From a virus: 30,349 nucleotides of DNA. Made by a program: the position numbers and the translations under genes. The notes beneath the pieces are model-generated. The model saw nothing but the letters and a program-made list of their open reading frames with translations. It did not search any database and had not been told where the DNA came from. How positions within the stretch are numbered: the stretch's first letter is position 1; every line of letters begins with the position of its first letter. The stretch is from the IMG/VR virus record IMGVR_UViG_3300025138_000007, positions 1-30,349 of that record; one strand, written 5' to 3'. Shown here one piece after another: positions 23,607 through 29,693 of this stretch.

Positions 23607-23879
23607 TTAGATTTTAAATCCTTTTTTCCAACTTTGTATAGCCCAATAAGCAGGTGACAAATTCTTTTGACCTTTAACTTTAGCAAGTATTGGTCTGAAT
23701 CTTGAAAAAAATGCTTTTTGTCTAGCTGGAATATTTTTTTTAATTGACATTTCTTTAGAGCCAAAATTAACCTTTTTAACTCTACCTGATGATTTATCTC
23801 TTACAAATACTTTGAACTTCTTAACATCTCCACGAGATGGTTTATTTAATTTAACAGTTCTATTTTGATATTTTGCCAT
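23607..23879 (-). CDS. Basic protein, DUF5872-like
   Basis: Start set at ATG 23879 (MAKYQNRTVKLNKP); the frame extends upstream but overlaps another small gene. The 90 residues contain KKFKVFVRDKSSGRVKKVNFG, MSIKKNIPARQKAFFSRF and YWAIQSWKKG, the pattern K.F.V.V....G...KVNFG.....IK...P.R...F..R......YW....W known from DUF5872-type proteins in cyanophages and other marine phages. The protein is very basic. The usual His/Cys positions are partly replaced here. Its function is unknown; virion association has been suggested for relatives by context. Confidence 0.7.
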   Translation of the reverse strand: MAKYQNRTVKLNKPSRGDVKKFKVFVRDKSSGRVKKVNFGSKEMSIKKNIPARQKAFFSRFRPILAKVKGQKNLSPAYWAIQSWKKGFKI

Positions 23880-23988
23880 GATTCTTTTTGTTTTTAATTT
23901 TACATTTACATCTAGGAGCAAATATATTGTCCATAAATTCTATGTATTTATCTAATAGATTGCAAAATTTTAATATATATTTTTCCAT
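23860..23988 (-). CDS. Small protein with CxC motif (42 aa)
   Basis: A frame from ATG 23988 to TAG 23860: MEKYILKFCNLLDKYIEF, then PRCKCKIKNKKNHGK. It has an amphipathic helix followed by a Cys-x-Cys and a basic tail. It ends 20 bases inside the next gene in another frame. It fills the gap between the genes at 24015 and 23879. Support is position and open frame only. Confidence 0.45.
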   Translation of the reverse strand: MEKYILKFCNLLDKYIEFMDNIFAPRCKCKIKNKKNHGKISK

Positions 23989-24014
23989 AATATATCATTT
24001 ATCACACTATTAAT

Positions 24015-24242
24015 TTAATTTGAACAAATAAAACCTTGATATGTGCCTGTGTCGTTATTTAGATACCAACCATGTTTAGTATAATCTCCGTTTTTATGCC
24101 AATAATGTTTGGAAATTATTTCTCTATGAGCTTTTGCATAATATGAGGAATCATTAACTGATACTGAATTTTTTAATTCTATTGTTTGTGTTGTTAAAGT
24201 TCCATCAAATAATAATATTAATATTATTAATGTTTTACACAT
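24015..24242 (-). CDS. Small exported protein (75 aa)
   Basis: A short signal-like start (MCKTLIILILLFDGTLTTQT), then a polar mature part with DYTKHGWYLNNDTGTYQGFIC. The pattern hydrophobic start - F-x-G-x-L-T-T - ... - G-W-Y-L-N - G-x-x-x-G-F-I-C is one I recognise from several marine phages. The start overlaps the preceding gene as TAATG. Another member of the exported-protein island; function unknown. Confidence 0.68.
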   Translation of the reverse strand: MCKTLIILILLFDGTLTTQTIELKNSVSVNDSSYYAKAHREIISKHYWHKNGDYTKHGWYLNNDTGTYQGFICSN

Positions 24243-24451
24243 TATCTTTTAAAGTGTCTTGGTCGCCATTTATTACAAACATAAGTATCTTTAACACCTC
24301 TAGTTTTATAAACTCCACAGTACATATGCCTTTGGCTAAATAAACCACAATTCCCACAGCTACCTCTACCTGTTGATGGTCTAAAATCTTGTGGCATCTG
24401 ATATGGAATAAACTCTCCATTTGAATAAAAGCTACTTCGTTTCTTTTCCAT
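24242..24451 (-). CDS. Cys4 zinc-ribbon-like protein (69 aa)
   Basis: A basic 69-residue protein with four cysteines in GSCGNCGLF, MYCGVY and YVCNKWRP: a CxxC...C...C set spaced like a small metal-binding site, with a conserved-looking W-x-P-R. No signal peptide. It lies between the coiled-coil gene and the exported 75-residue protein, overlapping both. Small Cys4 proteins of this form are common in marine phages. It may bind nucleic acid or protein through a zinc site; function unknown. Confidence 0.7.
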   Translation of the reverse strand: MEKKRSSFYSNGEFIPYQMPQDFRPSTGRGSCGNCGLFSQRHMYCGVYKTRGVKDTYVCNKWRPRHFKR

Positions 24452-24617
24452 TTTCTATTAGCTTTCTTAAATCTTGTGCTATTGTTAATGCTTTAGTTAA
24501 TTTTCTTAAAGCTATATTTTTTTGAATTTTTACTTGATCTAATTCTTCTTTTATCTTTTCTTTTTCTAATCTTAATTTTAAATTTATATTACTACCTATT
24601 CTTTGTTCTATTTCCAT
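24432..24617 (-). CDS. Coiled-coil protein (61 aa)
   Basis: A short charged helical protein (LRLEKEKIKEELDQVKIQKN, then LRKLTKALTIAQDLRKL) with a clear heptad pattern. Its end overlaps the Cys4 gene start by 20 bases. No other motif. Function unknown. Confidence 0.6.
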   Translation of the reverse strand: MEIEQRIGSNINLKLRLEKEKIKEELDQVKIQKNIALRKLTKALTIAQDLRKLIENGKETK

Positions 24618-24619
24618 AT

Positions 24620-24772
24620 CTACACCCTTCCTTGTTTTGAATATTTTTTATAACTTCTTTTTCTTGACTTATTCATACTTGATAATTTAGGTCTCCTACC
24701 AATAGATGTACCATTCATTGTTTTTTCATAAACAATTACTGCACCATATACATTACCTTTAGTTTTTGCCAT
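24620..24772 (-). CDS. Small basic protein (50 aa)
   Basis: A frame from ATG 24772 to TAG 24620, with GNVYGAVIVYEKTMNGTSIG followed by RRPKLSSMNKSRKRSYKKY. The N-terminal half is beta-like and the C-terminal half is Arg/Lys/Ser-rich. It starts 14 bases inside the terminase small subunit gene and ends 3 bases before the next ATG. Small proteins with T-S-I-G-R-R-P and M-N-K-S-x-R-R-S-x-K-K-Y are familiar to me from marine phages. Possible nucleic acid binding, by charge. Confidence 0.62.
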   Translation of the reverse strand: MAKTKGNVYGAVIVYEKTMNGTSIGRRPKLSSMNKSRKRSYKKYSKQGRV

Positions 24773-25142
24773 CTTCTACATCTTCTACTTTAGCATCTAT
24801 TATTAATGGTAAAGGTTCAACAATAGATTCTTGTACTGTACGATCTTTCATTCCTAAATGATTCTTTGAAAGCCAGATCATCATATTAGGATTGCCTTTT
24901 AAAGCACTAGCCCACATTCTCTTTCTTAAACTAGCTTTACCAATGTTTTTATTTTCCTCTACTAAATCGGAGAATCTTCTTTGTAATGTTCTAGCAGATA
25001 TTCCTACAACAGAACCTATTTCTTCTTGTGTACATCCAATTTGGCTTAAATTTGCTATTACTTTCTCATCTACCTTTTTATTAGGTCGTCCTATAGATTT
25101 TGTCTTAATTGTGTCATTTGCCTTTATTTTGTCGTTTTTCAT
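24759..25142 (-). CDS. terS: Terminase small subunit
   Basis: A 127-residue protein with a helix-turn-helix in the first half (CTQEEIGSVVGISARTLQRRF, about 53-73) followed by KASLRKRMWASALKGNPNMMIWL and SKNHLGMKDR, the pattern of many phage terminase small subunits (L...QW..A..GN..M.IWL.K..LG..D). It would recognise the packaging site and regulate TerL. The packaging site may lie in or near this gene. The pairing with TerL is split by the exported-protein island. Confidence 0.8.
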   Translation of the reverse strand: MKNDKIKANDTIKTKSIGRPNKKVDEKVIANLSQIGCTQEEIGSVVGISARTLQRRFSDLVEENKNIGKASLRKRMWASALKGNPNMMIWLSKNHLGMKDRTVQESIVEPLPLIIDAKVEDVEDGKN

Positions 25143-25151
25143 AATCCTAAT

Positions 25152-25706
25152 TTATACCTCATTTCCCCATGAATCCCAACCATCTGTTTTCTGTCTAGCA
25201 AATAGTTCGATTCTAGGTTTATCTCCACATAATTGTATTATTCTGTTTCTAATTTCGTTTGGCTTTTTACTATGATTTGTTCTTTCAGCAAATACTAAAC
25301 CTTTAACATTATTTGATTTTTTAAGATTTTTTAATTTACCTTTTAATCCAATTAAACAAATTTCAGTTGATTTTAAAGTATATGCACCAAAATTATAACA
25401 ATATGAGCCAGAATTATATTTTTTAACCCAAGTAAAGCCTATTGTTTTATAACAAAAATTCCAACTTTTCATAACTTCGATTGATTCTAATAAATGACTA
25501 TCAGTTGTCCATAAAAATAAAATACAATCTTTATCAGCAATATCTTTAACAGGTAAATTGCAAATTTCTTTACAAGTCATAGTAGGATAAAAATTTTCTA
25601 CTCTGTTTCCAAATCCTCTATTTCCATCTTGATATTTTGCACTCGAAAACTTTCAAGGTGGGTCAGCATATATGATATTATATTTTTTATTTGGAAATGG
25701 TATCAT
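25152..25706 (-). pseudogene. MT-A70 adenine methyltransferase with in-frame UGA at DPPW
   Basis: The gene opens at ATG 25706, overlapping the previous stop as ATGA, and reads MIPFPNKKYNIIYADPP followed by TGA (25653-25655) and then KFSSAKYQDGNRGFGN and on without another stop to TGA 25152. The TGA is codon 18, exactly where the catalytic DPPW motif needs Trp (TGG), so one G-to-A change separates it from an intact 184-residue enzyme. The rest matches MT-A70/N6-adenine methylases (LFLWTTDSHLLES, IGFTWVKK). An internal ATG at 25580 would give a 142-residue product lacking the catalytic motif. Options are a dead gene, a sequence error, or UGA readthrough. TGA is a normal stop elsewhere in this genome. 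Confidence 0.85.
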
Positions 25707-26005
25707 TTTAATAGTTTAGTTAATAATTTCCATAGTTTAGGGTTTTGTTTAAATACTTTCTCATAGCCATCTCCAACAGCTTGTGCAATAGGTTCTTCTC
25801 CTCGTTTATTTACATCTATATTGGCATGATTAATAATTATATGAAATAACTCGTGCATTATCGTATTGAATAGCTTTAATCCTTTTACCCTTTTATCTAT
25901 CACAAGCAAATGTTTATTTGGCTCATAGAATCCATATAAGTCTTGTAATATTTTGAATTGTACTGTGATCTTATTTCTGCCATATTTAATGCTTGGTATA
26001 TTCAT
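25703..26005 (-). CDS. ImmA/IrrE-like metalloprotease (100 aa)
   Basis: A 100-residue protein with HELFH at 51-55 in MHELFHIIINH, a gluzincin HExxH zinc site, and an upstream strand (LLVIDKRVKG). The short single-domain layout fits ImmA/IrrE-type or other small phage HExxH proteins. ImmA proteases cut Cro/CI-type repressors; a XRE-type regulator is encoded far away at 29141. The C-terminal part is helical (EPIAQAVGDGYEKVF). It overlaps the genes on both sides. Family assignment moderate; substrate unknown. Confidence 0.72.
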   Translation of the reverse strand: MNIPSIKYGRNKITVQFKILQDLYGFYEPNKHLLVIDKRVKGLKLFNTIMHELFHIIINHANIDVNKRGEEPIAQAVGDGYEKVFKQNPKLWKLLTKLLK

Positions 26006-26120
26006 CCTTGTTTAATGTGGCTCGTAAATATTCATTTTGTAATTTGAGTTGTCGGTTTTCTATACTTAATGCAATTATTCTCTTTCTACAATATTTAAAA
26101 ATTCGCAGTATTGCTTTCAT
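25986..26120 (-). CDS. Small basic coiled-coil protein (44 aa)
   Basis: A frame from ATG 26120, directly after the stop of the replication-like gene, to TAA 25986, 20 bases inside the next gene. It begins MKAILRIFKYCRKRIIALSI and continues as a short heptad stretch (ENRQLKLQNEYLRATL). Adjacent stop/start and the coiled-coil pattern support it. Function unknown. Confidence 0.55.
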   Translation of the reverse strand: MKAILRIFKYCRKRIIALSIENRQLKLQNEYLRATLNKDEYTKH

Positions 26121-26687
26121 TTAGTAATCCTTTAAAGGCTCATCTTTGAATTTATGTTTCAAATATTTTTTATTATTTTTTCGGAGTATCACATAATGAC
26201 CTTCTTCTCCTACTTTTTCATAATCTCCCTTGATAGACTTTTTTGATATAGTATTTAGTATATGTGTATTAGTATTGTTATTTAGTACTTGTTGCGATAG
26301 GTGGTCGTGAGGTGGTTGCTCGTCATTTACAAACTGATATTTGTCATAATTAACAAGGCTTATTAGAGTCACTTTTCGGTTAGGGTGGTTAGAGGTGGGC
26401 TGGAGCTGGTGTGTCCTATGGGTAATCATCTTCCTACGCACAAGACGTAGTATAAAAGTTCTCATTTCGCTATAAGTCATGCCAAATCTTTTAGCTGTTA
26501 CCCTTAAAGGCATAATCATTTCTCCTCTACGAACAAATATATCATTATCTAAAAATCTTAATTTCTTATCTTGGTGGGAAGCTGAACTAATCATATATAT
26601 CCAACAACTACATTGTAATAGATTCTTAAACACAGGAGATCGCCATATATCTCTATAAACTAAAAAATAACCAGATCGTTTGCCCAT
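26121..26687 (-). CDS. Replication initiation-like winged-helix protein
   Basis: A 188-residue protein. The N-terminal 85 residues (YFLVYRDIWRSPVFKNLLQ, WIYMISSAS, RGEMIMPLRVTAKRFGMTY, ILRLVRRKMI) match the W......F........L...A.....RG........A...G.....R..L..L...G.I pattern of phage replication initiator / replisome organiser winged helices. It continues with KVTLISLVNYDKYQF, the beta-wing seen in that family, then a low-complexity Asn/Thr linker and a basic C-terminus. It probably binds the phage origin and recruits host helicase. No helicase or polymerase gene is seen in this genome. Confidence 0.68.
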   Translation of the reverse strand: MGKRSGYFLVYRDIWRSPVFKNLLQCSCWIYMISSASHQDKKLRFLDNDIFVRRGEMIMPLRVTAKRFGMTYSEMRTFILRLVRRKMITHRTHQLQPTSNHPNRKVTLISLVNYDKYQFVNDEQPPHDHLSQQVLNNNTNTHILNTISKKSIKGDYEKVGEEGHYVILRKNNKKYLKHKFKDEPLKDY

Positions 26688-27010
26688 TATTTCTCTCCTT
26701 TATAATTAAAAAAATTATTTGCTTTTTCTAAATTTTCAACTTCTTTTAGAGTTCTATGTAGCATTTGTTTTTCAGTTCCATACATAGCCTCAAACTCTTT
26801 TTTAGAATTATGAATACTGAATTTTCCTGTGTGATGTTCTCTGCATAATGGAACAACATGATAATTAGATGACCTCAAACCTACCCCTACAAGCCCCACA
26901 GGTCTAATGTGGTGCAGTTGACAAGGCATTTGACACACCAGACACCCTAAAGAAGCAACCTTGCTTAAATGCTCTCTCTCGGCTTTTGTAGCTACCTTTT
27001 TACGTGCCAT
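26687..27010 (-). CDS. Ref-like HNH nuclease (107 aa)
   Basis: The start is set at ATG 27010 (MARKKVATKAEREHLSKV); the frame opens further up at a TTG but that overlaps the methylase gene. Motifs: GCLVC (22-26), HHIRP (33-37), VPLCREHH (53-60), SIHNSKKEFEAMYG. Together Cys-x2-Cys, HHIRP and C-x2-HH form the HNH/zinc fold of the Ref (RecA-dependent nuclease) family known from phage P1. It may cut DNA at RecA filaments or act as a general HNH nuclease. Confidence 0.82.
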   Translation of the reverse strand: MARKKVATKAEREHLSKVASLGCLVCQMPCQLHHIRPVGLVGVGLRSSNYHVVPLCREHHTGKFSIHNSKKEFEAMYGTEKQMLHRTLKEVENLEKANNFFNYKGEK

Positions 27011-27548
27011 TGTTAAATAAACCTTTTTCAATTATTTTTTGATCTATTGTTACTAAAGTATCATTATGACAACCACCATGAGGAATAATTAATATTTCTT
27101 TTTTAACTTTATTAAAACCAGTTTTATTTTTTATTCCATCAATTTTCATTTCATAAGGCATACCATTACTATTCCAACCAAAACTAATACAATATCCTTT
27201 AGGTTTTATTATCCTCTTTATTTCAATAGCATATCTTGAAAATTGTTTAATTTTACCAAAACCATCATAAACTTCATTTATTTGATGAATTGAATATGGT
27301 GGATCAAACAATATTCCATCAATAGAATTATCATTAAATTGTTTTAAAAATTCTAAAGCATCTAAATTATAATCAGTTTTAAATTCTTGGTTTAAATCAT
27401 TAGTAATTAATAATTCTTTAAAAATACTATCGTTTGCAAATGGATCAATCCATTTACCCTTTAAATACCTTTGTATTAAATCTTTAATAGGTTTTATTGA
27501 AAATGTATTTTTATTAGGCATAGCCCATTCTCTTTTTATAATTGTCAT
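27000..27548 (-). CDS. DNA adenine methyltransferase-like protein (DPPY)
   Basis: A 182-residue protein with a catalytic DPPY at 82-85 (GILFDPPYSIHQ), a preceding WIDPFAND, and a later KPKGYCISFGWNSNGMP, in the order of N6-adenine methyltransferases. A separate target recognition domain is not obvious, as in compact phage methylases. It could protect phage DNA from host restriction. Its end overlaps the next gene by 11 bases. Recognition sequence unknown. Confidence 0.82.
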   Translation of the reverse strand: MTIIKREWAMPNKNTFSIKPIKDLIQRYLKGKWIDPFANDSIFKELLITNDLNQEFKTDYNLDALEFLKQFNDNSIDGILFDPPYSIHQINEVYDGFGKIKQFSRYAIEIKRIIKPKGYCISFGWNSNGMPYEMKIDGIKNKTGFNKVKKEILIIPHGGCHNDTLVTIDQKIIEKGLFNNGT

Positions 27549-27838
27549 TTAACTCTCCAAACAATAGCAGTTTTTCCATAAGGGGTTTCTCGTCTTTTGC
27601 CAGAATCCTCAACCAAGTTTAATATTTGAAGTTCTCGGCAACGACCACAAATTGTACTCAATGGCATTTCCAATTCATCTGCTATTTCATAGTTAGTAGA
27701 TTCTTGGGTTTTTAAGAACTCTAATACTCGTTCTCTTTTAGTCTTAATTTTTGGCTTTATTGTGGCTAATGCGTCTTGGCTTGTTTTTGTATAATTTGCT
27801 GACTCGTAATCAGTTTCAAATATATCTAATTGTTTCAT
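27545..27838 (-). CDS. Winged-helix DNA-binding protein (97 aa)
   Basis: First gene of the leftward block. The C-terminal 60 residues (KRERVLEFLKTQESTNYEIA, ELEMPLSTICGRCRELQIL, LVEDSGKRRET...AIVWRV) form a typical winged helix: three helices and a wing. It may regulate the long leftward transcript or act in replication. A leader hairpin and a candidate promoter lie just upstream. Start ATG 27838 has AAGG 8 bases ahead. Confidence 0.75.
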   Translation of the reverse strand: MKQLDIFETDYESANYTKTSQDALATIKPKIKTKRERVLEFLKTQESTNYEIADELEMPLSTICGRCRELQILNLVEDSGKRRETPYGKTAIVWRVK

Positions 27839-27856
27839 ATCGACCTTTATGTTTAA

Positions 27857-27890
27857 GTGCTGGATTTAGAAAAAAATCTAAACCCAACAC
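27857..27890 (-). promoter_or_regulatory. 5'-leader hairpin of the leftward operon
   Basis: A 14-bp stem: 27857-27870 pairs with 27877-27890 around a 6-base loop. On the leftward RNA the arms are GUGUUGGGUUUAGA and UCUAAAUCCAGCAC, fully paired with two G-U wobbles; on the other strand these two positions are A-C mismatches. So the structure is meant for the leftward transcript. It lies at the expected 5' end of that transcript and about 20 bases before the ATG at 27838. It could protect mRNA from decay or bind a regulator. Confidence 0.65.
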
Positions 27891-27893
27891 AAT

Positions 27894-27899
27894 ATTATA
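27894..27899 (-). promoter_or_regulatory. Candidate -10 of the leftward promoter
   Basis: A perfect TATAAT on the minus strand at 27899-27894. The predicted start, about 7 bases on, falls at the top of the 14-bp leader hairpin. The -35 region is poor (GTATTT at 17 bp spacing), so an activator or a phage factor may be needed, or start selection may rest on the A/T-rich context. Confidence 0.5.
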
Positions 27900-28046
27900 T
27901 ATGATATGAAAATATAAATACTTCTCTTTCGAGATAATATTTTGTAACATTTTTTTATTTATATTCATATCTTTAATTGATTCGTTTTATATACTTGATT
28001 CGGAAATAAAACAAGAAATTAAACTTGTGGGGGTTAAATAAGTTAA

Positions 28047-28079
28047 AAAGTGGCTATTTTACTAGTTTTTTAGCACTTT
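28047..28079. promoter_or_regulatory. Imperfect inverted repeat, possible operator
   Basis: AAAGTGGCT (28047-28055) and AGCACTTT (28072-28079) are inverted copies with one bulged base, separated by 16 bases. They lie just ahead of the candidate rightward promoter and could bind the XRE-type or winged-helix regulators encoded in the adjoining operons. Support is symmetry and position only. Confidence 0.35.
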
Positions 28080-28105
28080 ACAATACAACTTTAAACTTAT
28101 ACATT
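28077..28105 (+). promoter_or_regulatory. Candidate rightward promoter
   Basis: TTTACA (28077-28082, five of six matches to the -35 consensus), a 17-base spacer, then TACATT (28100-28105, four of six to -10). An overlapping TATACA at 28098 gives a 15-base spacer. The predicted start near 28112 is about 35 bases before the ATG at 28148. Confidence 0.4.
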
Positions 28106-28147
28106 TATCGTATGTTAAATAAAACTAACACTAAACAAGGAGAGAGC

Positions 28148-28477
28148 ATGATAACTTTAACTGATAAAGAAAATCTATTAACACAAGAGTTAATAGAAAC
28201 TACTGATGGAAGTGATGCACATATATGTCATCAAGACTTTATAGATATTGAAACAATAGGTTTTAATGTTTCTACTTTAAAAGGTGTATTTGGAAGTCTA
28301 GTACAAAAAGGACTTTTGTTTTATAACCATACTAATGATAATGGAGAAATTTATAGATGGTCTGTTCCTGTTGATGAAGAACAACAAAATCATAAATTTA
28401 ATAAAAAAATGTATGATATAAAAAATGTATCTGATTTATTATTTCAAATAGATAAACAAAAAGAGAGGAGAGCATAA
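28148..28477 (+). CDS. Winged-helix-like protein, first gene of the rightward block (109 aa)
   Basis: Start set at ATG 28148 because a strong ribosome binding site (AAGGAGAG) sits just ahead; the frame is open upstream to 28025 but through the promoter region. The N-terminal 80 residues (MITLTDKENLLTQELIETT, FNVSTLKGVFGSLVQKGLL, GEIYRWSV) read as helix-helix-helix-wing, like MarR/winged-helix proteins. The C-terminal tail is charged. Its stop overlaps the next ATG as TAATG. May act as an early regulator. Confidence 0.7.
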   Translation: MITLTDKENLLTQELIETTDGSDAHICHQDFIDIETIGFNVSTLKGVFGSLVQKGLLFYNHTNDNGEIYRWSVPVDEEQQNHKFNKKMYDIKNVSDLLFQIDKQKERRA

Positions 28478-28788
28478 TGAGAATACCTAGTAACTCAACA
28501 GTCACTAAAGAACTATCTAAAAGGTTTAATAGAATATTTAAACCTACTACTACTTTAAGTGAAATAAAAAATTTACAGGAAAAATTAAATAATCCTGTGA
28601 ATACTTATTTGTTAAAAGATAAAAATAAACAAGTAAGTAAATTTAGGAGACAATATGGATATAAAAAAACTCCCAAAGTTGCAGAAACAATACGACAGGA
28701 ACATTATAAAAGAGAAAGAATTGTTCCAGAGATTGATTGCAATAAAAGAGAAAAAAAAGAAATTGGCTTGGTTATTACACGAGATTAA
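28477..28788 (+). CDS. Basic hypothetical protein (103 aa)
   Basis: A basic 103-residue protein starting right at the stop of the preceding gene (TAATG), with SSN-like polar start and KFRRQYGYKKTPK in the middle. No known motif. The last 134 bases (28655-28788) are also read in another frame by a 51-residue gene with a strong ribosome binding site. Either both are translated or the C-terminal third of this frame is the passive one. Confidence 0.55.
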   Translation: MRIPSNSTVTKELSKRFNRIFKPTTTLSEIKNLQEKLNNPVNTYLLKDKNKQVSKFRRQYGYKKTPKVAETIRQEHYKRERIVPEIDCNKREKKEIGLVITRD

Positions 28789-28810
28789 ATACCATCAACC
28801 AAATTCTTAA
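28655..28810 (+). CDS. Overprinted coiled-coil protein (51 aa)
   Basis: ATG 28655 follows a perfect AGGAG (28645-28649) with a 5-base spacer, better than most starts here. The frame is +1 to the 103-residue gene and runs to TAA 28808-28810. It begins MDIKKLPKLQKQYDRNIIKE and ends LAWLLHEIKYHQPNS: a charged helix with regular hydrophobic positions. Protein-like composition and strong initiation signal favour a real gene overlapping the previous one by 134 bases. Confidence 0.6.
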   Translation: MDIKKLPKLQKQYDRNIIKEKELFQRLIAIKEKKKKLAWLLHEIKYHQPNS

Positions 28811-28827
28811 TTAAAAAGGAAATAGAT

Positions 28828-29106
28828 ATGAAAAAAACAATAATACTATGTGGGATACTTGTCACTCTATTATCTGGGTGTTCAGGAAAACTTATAATTG
28901 ATTCTGCTGGTCAATCTGGAACTTTTACTTCAACTCAAGCTGTGCAAATTACAAATGATAAGCAGCATTGTAAAATATTAGCTAAAGAACATACTAATTT
29001 TTTTAGCAACATTGGGTTTTGGTTATTTTCTCCAAATATGGATACTAAAAAAAAATCATTAACTAGAAAATGCTTAAATAATCGTGGCCATTCTGTTTTA
29101 AATTAA
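28828..29106 (+). CDS. Lipoprotein (92 aa)
   Basis: A lipoprotein signal (MKKTIILCGILVTLLSGC) with lipobox LLSGC and Cys at residue 18, preceded by an AAGGAAATAG ribosome binding site. The mature 75-residue part has two more Cys (QHCKIL and RKCLN) and ends NNRGHSVLN. The second residue after the lipid Cys is Gly, not Asp, so outer membrane sorting is expected. Early-expressed phage lipoproteins often block re-infection (Cor/Llp-type); this role is an inference from position. Confidence 0.8.
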   Translation: MKKTIILCGILVTLLSGCSGKLIIDSAGQSGTFTSTQAVQITNDKQHCKILAKEHTNFFSNIGFWLFSPNMDTKKKSLTRKCLNNRGHSVLN

Positions 29107-29140
29107 TGCGTATAAACTTTAACAATAATGAAAGGAAAAA

Positions 29141-29512
29141 ATGATTAAACACACCAACACTACCCCAGAACAAATCAATCAATCACAAATACATTTAATT
29201 AATCAATGGAATGTTTCACAAGACCTTAATGAAATAATTTTTACTAAAATTTCTGGATTGCAATTAAGAAAAATAAGATTAATTAAAAAATTAACACAAA
29301 CAAAAGTAGCTAAAGCACTTAATGTTTCATTTCAACAAATTCAAAAGTATGAAAGAGGACAGAATGAAATAAGCACAATAAAAATAAAAAAATTATGTGA
29401 AATATTTAATGTAGATTCAGACTATTTTATTAGACCTTTGTTAAATGAAGATTTAAATTTTAAGACTAAATATATTACATACGAAAAAAAAAAAACATGG
29501 ACTTATATTTAA
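29141..29512 (+). CDS. XRE/Cro-CI-type transcriptional regulator (123 aa)
   Basis: An XRE helix-turn-helix at about 41-97: LQLRKIRLIKKLTQTKVAKA, then LNVSFQQIQKYERGQNEIST and LCEIFNVDSDYF. This is the full five-helix pattern, with the recognition helix at QQIQKYERG. The 40-residue N-terminal extension is polar and the C-terminus short, with no protease or dimerisation domain. AAAGGA lies just ahead of the ATG. It may control the divergent promoters at 27839-28147. No integrase is seen, so its presence alone does not make this a temperate phage. Confidence 0.85.
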   Translation: MIKHTNTTPEQINQSQIHLINQWNVSQDLNEIIFTKISGLQLRKIRLIKKLTQTKVAKALNVSFQQIQKYERGQNEISTIKIKKLCEIFNVDSDYFIRPLLNEDLNFKTKYITYEKKKTWTYI

Positions 29513-29513
29513 C

Positions 29514-29693
29514 ATGAATAAATCTTGGATAGCAAATAAATCATGGAAGGATAAACGAATTCTTGCTATGAACAGGGTAATAAAAAGAAAAGGATTAAGT
29601 ACAGAAATATATTTAGATGAATATGCAAAAGTAAATAATTCTAAAGCTAAAAACAAAAAACAATATAAAGAGGAGAATAATGTCAATACATAA
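29514..29693 (+). CDS. Small basic protein (59 aa)
   Basis: A frame from ATG 29514, one base after the regulator's stop, to TAA 29691-29693, 14 bases inside the nuclease gene. It starts MNKSWIANKSWKDKRILAM and ends YKEENNVNT; Lys/Asn-rich. The AGGAG for the nuclease lies within its 3' end, so translation may be coupled. Function unknown. Confidence 0.6.
   Translation: MNKSWIANKSWKDKRILAMNRVIKRKGLSTEIYLDEYAKVNNSKAKNKKQYKEENNVNT

Noticed and set aside
24235-24420. Alternative 61-codon frame over the Cys4 gene
   Set aside because: The competing frame (24242-24451) has the ordered Cys4 pattern and both overlap junctions; this frame has no such support.
25152-25706. Alternative genetic code with UGA as tryptophan for the whole phage
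   Set aside because: Many genes here end in TGA at well-placed ATGA overlaps, and Trp elsewhere is encoded by TGG, so the UGA in the methylase is a local event.
28025-28147. N-terminal extension of the first rightward gene
   Set aside because: It would run through the promoter region and lacks a ribosome binding site, while ATG 28148 has a strong one.
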